64,000 nt of DNA from Cloacibacterium sp. TD35. GTDB taxonomy: Bacteria > Bacteroidota > Bacteroidia > Flavobacteriales > Weeksellaceae. The position numbers and the translations under genes were made by a program. Where the stretch lies: positions 2,114,001 through 2,178,000 of the forward strand of contig NZ_CP104850.1 in the NCBI RefSeq assembly GCF_028864635.1, given 5' to 3'. Each line of letters starts with the position of its first letter. Position 1 is the first letter of the stretch. The notes below the pieces were generated by a model. That model was given only the letters and a program-made list of their open reading frames with translations. It did not search any database and was not told the origin of the DNA. This document shows, in pieces, positions 60,676 through 64,000 of this stretch.

Positions 60676-61632
60676 TTATTGAATTTTTAAAATACTAGCA
60701 ACCTGCATCGCCAGTTCTTCGCCAATTCTGTCTTGGGCTTCTAAAGTAGACGCTCCAGTGTGAGGCGTTAAAGAAATTTTAGGATGAGTAAGAATTTTTT
60801 CTGATGGTGTAGGCTCATTCACAAAAACATCTAATCCCGCAAAAGATACTTTACCAGCATCTAATGCTTCTATTAAGGCTTCTTCATCTATTACGCCACC
60901 TCTTGCACAATTGATTAAAGCCACTCCATCTTTCATTTTAGCAATTTCCTCTTTGCCTATAATCGCAGATTTTTGGGCAGGAACGTGAAGTGTTATAAAG
61001 TTTGCTTTTTTTATCACTTCTTCGAAAGGTTCAGTAATTATTTCTATATCTAGGTATTGATCGTTATAGAAATCTACTCTCACACTTGTTTTATCTATCA
61101 TTACATCAGAAGCGATGACGTTCATTCCTAATCCTAGTGCGATTCTTGCTACTTCTTGACCAATTCTACCTAATCCAACAATACCAATAGTTTTTCCTCT
61201 TAATTCTAACCCTTTTTCGTAAGATTTTTTAAATTTTGCAAATTCTGTTTGCCCCGAAACTGGCATTTTTCTATTAGAATCTTGTAAAAATCTGCACCCT
61301 GTAAATAAATGTGCAAAAACTAATTCTGCCACGCTTTCAGATGAAGCAGCTGGTGTATTGATTACATAAAGTCCTTTTTCTCTAGCGTATGCTACTTCTA
61401 TGTTATCCATTCCTACTCCACCTCTTCCTATGATTTGTAGAGATGGGCAGTTGTCTATGATTTCCTTAGTCACCTTAGTTGCACTTCTCACTAAAAGTGT
61501 TCTAATTTTTTCTGCATTGATGTAAGAAATAAGCTCTTCTTGAGGAACTTTCTCTGTAATTACAGTGAAACCTTTTTCTTCTAAAGCATTGATTCCTGAT
61601 AGTGTCAATCCATCATTTGCTAATACCTTCAT
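60676..61632 (-). CDS. serA: D-3-phosphoglycerate dehydrogenase
   Basis: First step of serine synthesis, oxidising 3-phosphoglycerate with NAD. The 318-aa protein is the short form without a C-terminal ACT domain. The Rossmann motif is GIVGLGRIGQEVARIA (~153-168), and the catalytic Arg, Glu and His lie in NCARGGVID, DVFVNEPTPS and TPHTGAST. The missing ACT domain means feedback by serine at this enzyme is not expected from the sequence. It is preceded by a ~125-nt leader. Confidence 0.9.
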   Translation of the reverse strand: MKVLANDGLTLSGINALEEKGFTVITEKVPQEELISYINAEKIRTLLVRSATKVTKEIIDNCPSLQIIGRGGVGMDNIEVAYAREKGLYVINTPAASSESVAELVFAHLFTGCRFLQDSNRKMPVSGQTEFAKFKKSYEKGLELRGKTIGIVGLGRIGQEVARIALGLGMNVIASDVMIDKTSVRVDFYNDQYLDIEIITEPFEEVIKKANFITLHVPAQKSAIIGKEEIAKMKDGVALINCARGGVIDEEALIEALDAGKVSFAGLDVFVNEPTPSEKILTHPKISLTPHTGASTLEAQDRIGEELAMQVASILKIQ

Positions 61633-61771
61633 TTATATTTTTTTTAGATTAATCGTTAAAAATTTAGAATCTATAAATTCTTGTTGCTCAAAAATTTTGT
61701 CTTTAACCTGATTTTCAGAAGCATCATTTGTATTAAATGCTCCAATATCTGATTTTCAAGTTGCAAAGTTA
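61633..61771 (-). promoter_or_regulatory. serA promoter and leader
   Basis: TAACTTTG (61764-61771, minus strand) is the -7 box. The leader of about 125 nt has no terminator. It is open in the serA frame from about 61752 down to a TAA that touches the serA ATG, but this stretch has no ATG, so it may be chance or the remnant of a lost start. The plus-strand half of the gap (61772-61898) shows nothing else. Confidence 0.5.
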
Positions 61772-61898
61772 GAGAAAAATAAACATAATAAATTCCTAAT
61801 TAATAAAGGTTTTTTAAAATATTTATGCACAAAAAAGCTATGTAAAGTATAAAAAATTCAAATTTCTAAAATCAATTCTTTATCTCGTAGATTATCAT

Positions 61899-61906
61899 TA
61901 AATTTG
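61899..61906 (+). promoter_or_regulatory. idi promoter -7 box
   Basis: TAAATTTG lies 15 bases before the ATG at 61922 and overlaps the in-frame TTG at 61904, which rules out that codon as start. Confidence 0.65.
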
Positions 61907-61921
61907 AGAAGTCGAACAATT

Positions 61922-62431
61922 ATGGAAGAAAAAGTAGTTTTAGTTACCGAAAATGATGAAGTTCTGGGCTTGATGGAAAAACAACAAGCACATATCAATG
62001 GTTTGTTGCATAGAGCATTTTCTGTATTTTTATTTAATTCACAAGGCGAAATGCTACTCCAGAAAAGAGCTGCAGAAAAATACCATTCTCCTAATCAATG
62101 GACGAATGCTTGTTGCTCCCATCCTAGAGCGAATGAAACCTATGAAGAAGCAGCCAAAAGAAGGTTAAAAGAAGAAATGGGAATAGATACCGAAATTTCG
62201 GAAAAATTCTCTTTTATATATAAAGCAGATGTAGGTGGAAATCTCTGGGAACACGAATTAGACCATGTTTTTGTAGGGAATTACGAGGGAGATTTTCAAC
62301 TCAATTTAGAAGAAGTAGCCGAAGTAAGATACATTTCTATGGAAGATTTAGACCAAGAAATGAAACAAAATCCTGAGCATTTTACTGAATGGTTTAAAAT
62401 AATTCTAGAAGAATACAAACATCATCTTTAA
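61922..62431 (+). CDS. idi: Isopentenyl-diphosphate delta-isomerase, type I
   Basis: Interconverts IPP and DMAPP for isoprenoid synthesis. The 169-aa Nudix-fold enzyme has the catalytic Cys in NACCSHPRANE (~60-70), the Nudix-like EEAAKRRLKEEMGI, and the metal-binding Glu in WEHELDHVFVG. The length matches bacterial type I Idi. It lies 48 bases before gcvT with no terminator between, so they may be co-transcribed although functionally unrelated. Confidence 0.95.
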   Translation: MEEKVVLVTENDEVLGLMEKQQAHINGLLHRAFSVFLFNSQGEMLLQKRAAEKYHSPNQWTNACCSHPRANETYEEAAKRRLKEEMGIDTEISEKFSFIYKADVGGNLWEHELDHVFVGNYEGDFQLNLEEVAEVRYISMEDLDQEMKQNPEHFTEWFKIILEEYKHHL

Positions 62432-62479
62432 GGTTAAGCAATTAAAAAAATATCTTTTATCAAGTTAAAAAAATAAAAA

Positions 62480-63562
62480 ATGGATAAAAAAACAGCGCTT
62501 TATAACAAGCACGTTTCTTTAGGAGCTAAAATGGTTCCTTTTGCAGGTTTCGAAATGCCTGTACAATATTCTGGTGTTACAGAAGAACATTTTGCTGTAC
62601 GAGAAAAAGTAGGAATTTTTGATGTTTCACACATGGGACAGTTTTATGTAGAAGGTCCAGAAGCTAAAAACTTACTCCAATTTATCACTTCTAACAATGT
62701 AGAAAAACTGACTAATGGACAAGCGCAATATTCTTGTCTACCGAATGGAAAAGGCGGAATAGTAGACGATTTAATCGTTTATAAAATGAATGACGAAAAG
62801 TATTTTGTAGTGGTAAATGCTTCTAACATCGAAAAAGATTGGAATCATTTTTCTCATTATAATGAAAAATTCGGAGCTCAATTAAGTAATATTTCAGATG
62901 AAACTTCTCTCATTGCGATTCAAGGTCCGAAAGCCGTAGAAACCCTTCAAAAACTTACCGACTCCAATCTTTCTGAAATCCCTTACTACCATTTTACAAT
63001 GGGAACTATAGCAGGTGTAGAAAACGTTATTATTTCTAATACCGGTTATACAGGAAGTGGCGGTTTTGAAATTTATTTCGGAAACGAAAGTGCAGAAAAA
63101 CTTTGGGACGAACTTACAAAAGCAGGTGAAGAATTTGGACTTATACCTTGTGGATTAGCGTCTAGAGATACTTTAAGACTAGAAAAAGGATTCTGTCTTT
63201 ACGGTAATGATATTGATGATACTACTTCTCCATTAGAAGCTGGATTAGGCTGGATTACTAAATTCGACAAAGAATTTGTAGATAAAGAATTCCTATTGAA
63301 ACAAAAAGAAGAAGGAGTTTCTAGAAAATTAGTAGGCTTCGAAATGCAAGAAAAAGCTATTCCTAGACATGATTACTTGGTGGTAGATGCAGAAGGAAAT
63401 GAAATAGGGAAAGTAACTTCTGGAACCATGAGTCCTTTGAAAAAAGTGGGAGTAGGTCTTGCTTATGTAGCTAAGCCTTACTTTAAATTAGATTCTGAGA
63501 TCTTTATTCAAATCAGAAATAAAAATATCCCTGCTAAAGTGGTAAAATTACCATTTGTATAA
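62480..63562 (+). CDS. gcvT: Aminomethyltransferase, glycine cleavage system T protein
   Basis: Takes the aminomethyl group from lipoylated H protein and makes methylene-tetrahydrofolate and ammonia. The 360-aa protein has [16 protein letters not shown] with the catalytic Asp of the family near residue 100 ([11 protein letters not shown]), [34 protein letters not shown], and the C-terminal barrel (GEVTSG-like [10 protein letters not shown]). No gcvH or gcvP is adjacent. It ends at a strong terminator. Confidence 0.96.
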   Translation: MDKKTALYNKHVSLGAKMVPFAGFEMPVQYSGVTEEHFAVREKVGIFDVSHMGQFYVEGPEAKNLLQFITSNNVEKLTNGQAQYSCLPNGKGGIVDDLIVYKMNDEKYFVVVNASNIEKDWNHFSHYNEKFGAQLSNISDETSLIAIQGPKAVETLQKLTDSNLSEIPYYHFTMGTIAGVENVIISNTGYTGSGGFEIYFGNESAEKLWDELTKAGEEFGLIPCGLASRDTLRLEKGFCLYGNDIDDTTSPLEAGLGWITKFDKEFVDKEFLLKQKEEGVSRKLVGFEMQEKAIPRHDYLVVDAEGNEIGKVTSGTMSPLKKVGVGLAYVAKPYFKLDSEIFIQIRNKNIPAKVVKLPFV

Positions 63563-63584
63563 GGAAATTCTTAAAACATACTAC

Positions 63585-63617
63585 AAAAGCAGTTCTTTCC
63601 GAACTGCTTTTTTTATT
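63585..63617. terminator. Bidirectional terminator
   Basis: AAAAGCAGTTC (63585-63595) pairs with GAACTGCTTTT (63601-63611) and is followed by a T-run. It separates gcvT from the converging DUF5763 gene. Confidence 0.9.
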
Positions 63618-63624
63618 TTAATTT

Positions 63625-63963
63625 TTATGGTTGGTGCTGATAGCAATAATCATTTCCTATTCTAGTGAAATGTTTACATCTTTTTCCCGCTTTGGTAATT
63701 CCTTTGCACTGATTTTTAGAATTTACTCCATTAACCTTCTTAGGTTTAGAAACTAAATGGTAAACAGATGAAATTGGAGGTTTACAAATTTTACATGGAG
63801 ATAATCCAAGTTCTATTGCTTTGCTCAAAGAAACTCCAGAAGATACATTTTTCACCATTCTGCATGATGATATATGATATTTACTTCCTGAAGGCGTTTT
63901 GTAAACCGTTTGAGCTTTCAGATTTAAGCTAAAGAATAATATTAATAAAAGAATTTTATTCAT
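63625..63963 (-). CDS. Exported DUF5763-type zinc-binding protein
   Basis: A 112-aa exported protein with signal peptide (MNKILLLILFFSLNLKAQ). A first Cys-containing part (KTPSGSKYHISSCRMVKNVSSGV ... LGLSPCKICKPP) resembles small Ada-like metal-binding modules. The C-terminal part QCKGITKAGKRCKHFTRIGNDYCYQHQ is the Cys/His zinc motif of DUF5763. Function unknown; such proteins are common in Bacteroidetes, some linked to nucleases. The last 37 bases of the window contain nothing else recognisable. Confidence 0.8.
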   Translation of the reverse strand: MNKILLLILFFSLNLKAQTVYKTPSGSKYHISSCRMVKNVSSGVSLSKAIELGLSPCKICKPPISSVYHLVSKPKKVNGVNSKNQCKGITKAGKRCKHFTRIGNDYCYQHQP

Positions 63964-64000
63964 TTTTATTTTAAAGAAATATTTAATTCTTCAATATTTT

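Overview
The window reads as a chromosomal segment of a low-GC flavobacterium, probably Weeksellaceae (Chryseobacterium/Cloacibacterium-like). The evidence is that many genes have a Bacteroidetes-type -7 box (TAnnTTTG), often with a TTG about 18-20 bases upstream. Start sites are A-rich and lack clear Shine-Dalgarno sequences. The gene content is typical of the group: fused hisIE and hisB, DUF2911, DUF5763, a 'MARYKSIL' protein and secreted amidohydrolases. Species cannot be fixed without a database search.

Layout. 1-331: an exported coiled-coil protein cut by the window edge. 398-7540: a complete minus-strand histidine operon (hisG-D-C-B-H-A-F-IE) behind a leader with a five-His leader peptide and an intrinsic terminator. 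7600-12000: glycosyltransferases, dapD and an NlpC/P60 lipoprotein. 12100-14660: a repeat-rich accessory island with a MARYKSIL protein, two ~122-bp direct repeats, REP-like sequences and an intact IS110-family element inserted in a REP-like site. 14640-27000: topB, tRNA-Ala, two amidohydrolases, a lysine-to-aminoadipate pair (lat and an aldehyde dehydrogenase) split by a repeat-flanked four-helix-bundle gene, and serB. 27000-34100: an RND efflux operon and a rhodanese gene whose promoters carry matching Crp/Fnr-like palindromes at identical spacing. 34150-41630: ada, a DUF2911 protein, and pyrB-carA-carB behind a leader built like the E. coli pyrBI attenuator. 41700-52700: a short-chain carboxylate locus (porin, MFS transporter, symporter-type sensor kinase, single-domain response regulator, prpE-like and acs). 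52700-64000: housekeeping genes (pheA, hsp20, SCO1, rarA, yidD, lgt, nnr, mscL, serA, idi, gcvT).

Most notable is the IS110 element. Its 5' non-coding end folds into two internal-loop hairpins. Their loop segments match the sequence in which the element sits and the element's own joined ends, as expected for a bridge RNA, and joining the ends would also assemble a promoter. Further points are the two amino-acid/pyrimidine attenuators, an ~87-nt leader shared by two unrelated genes, and a CrbS-like sensor system with no obvious DNA-binding regulator.

All functions are inferred from sequence reading alone; no database or folding program was run.
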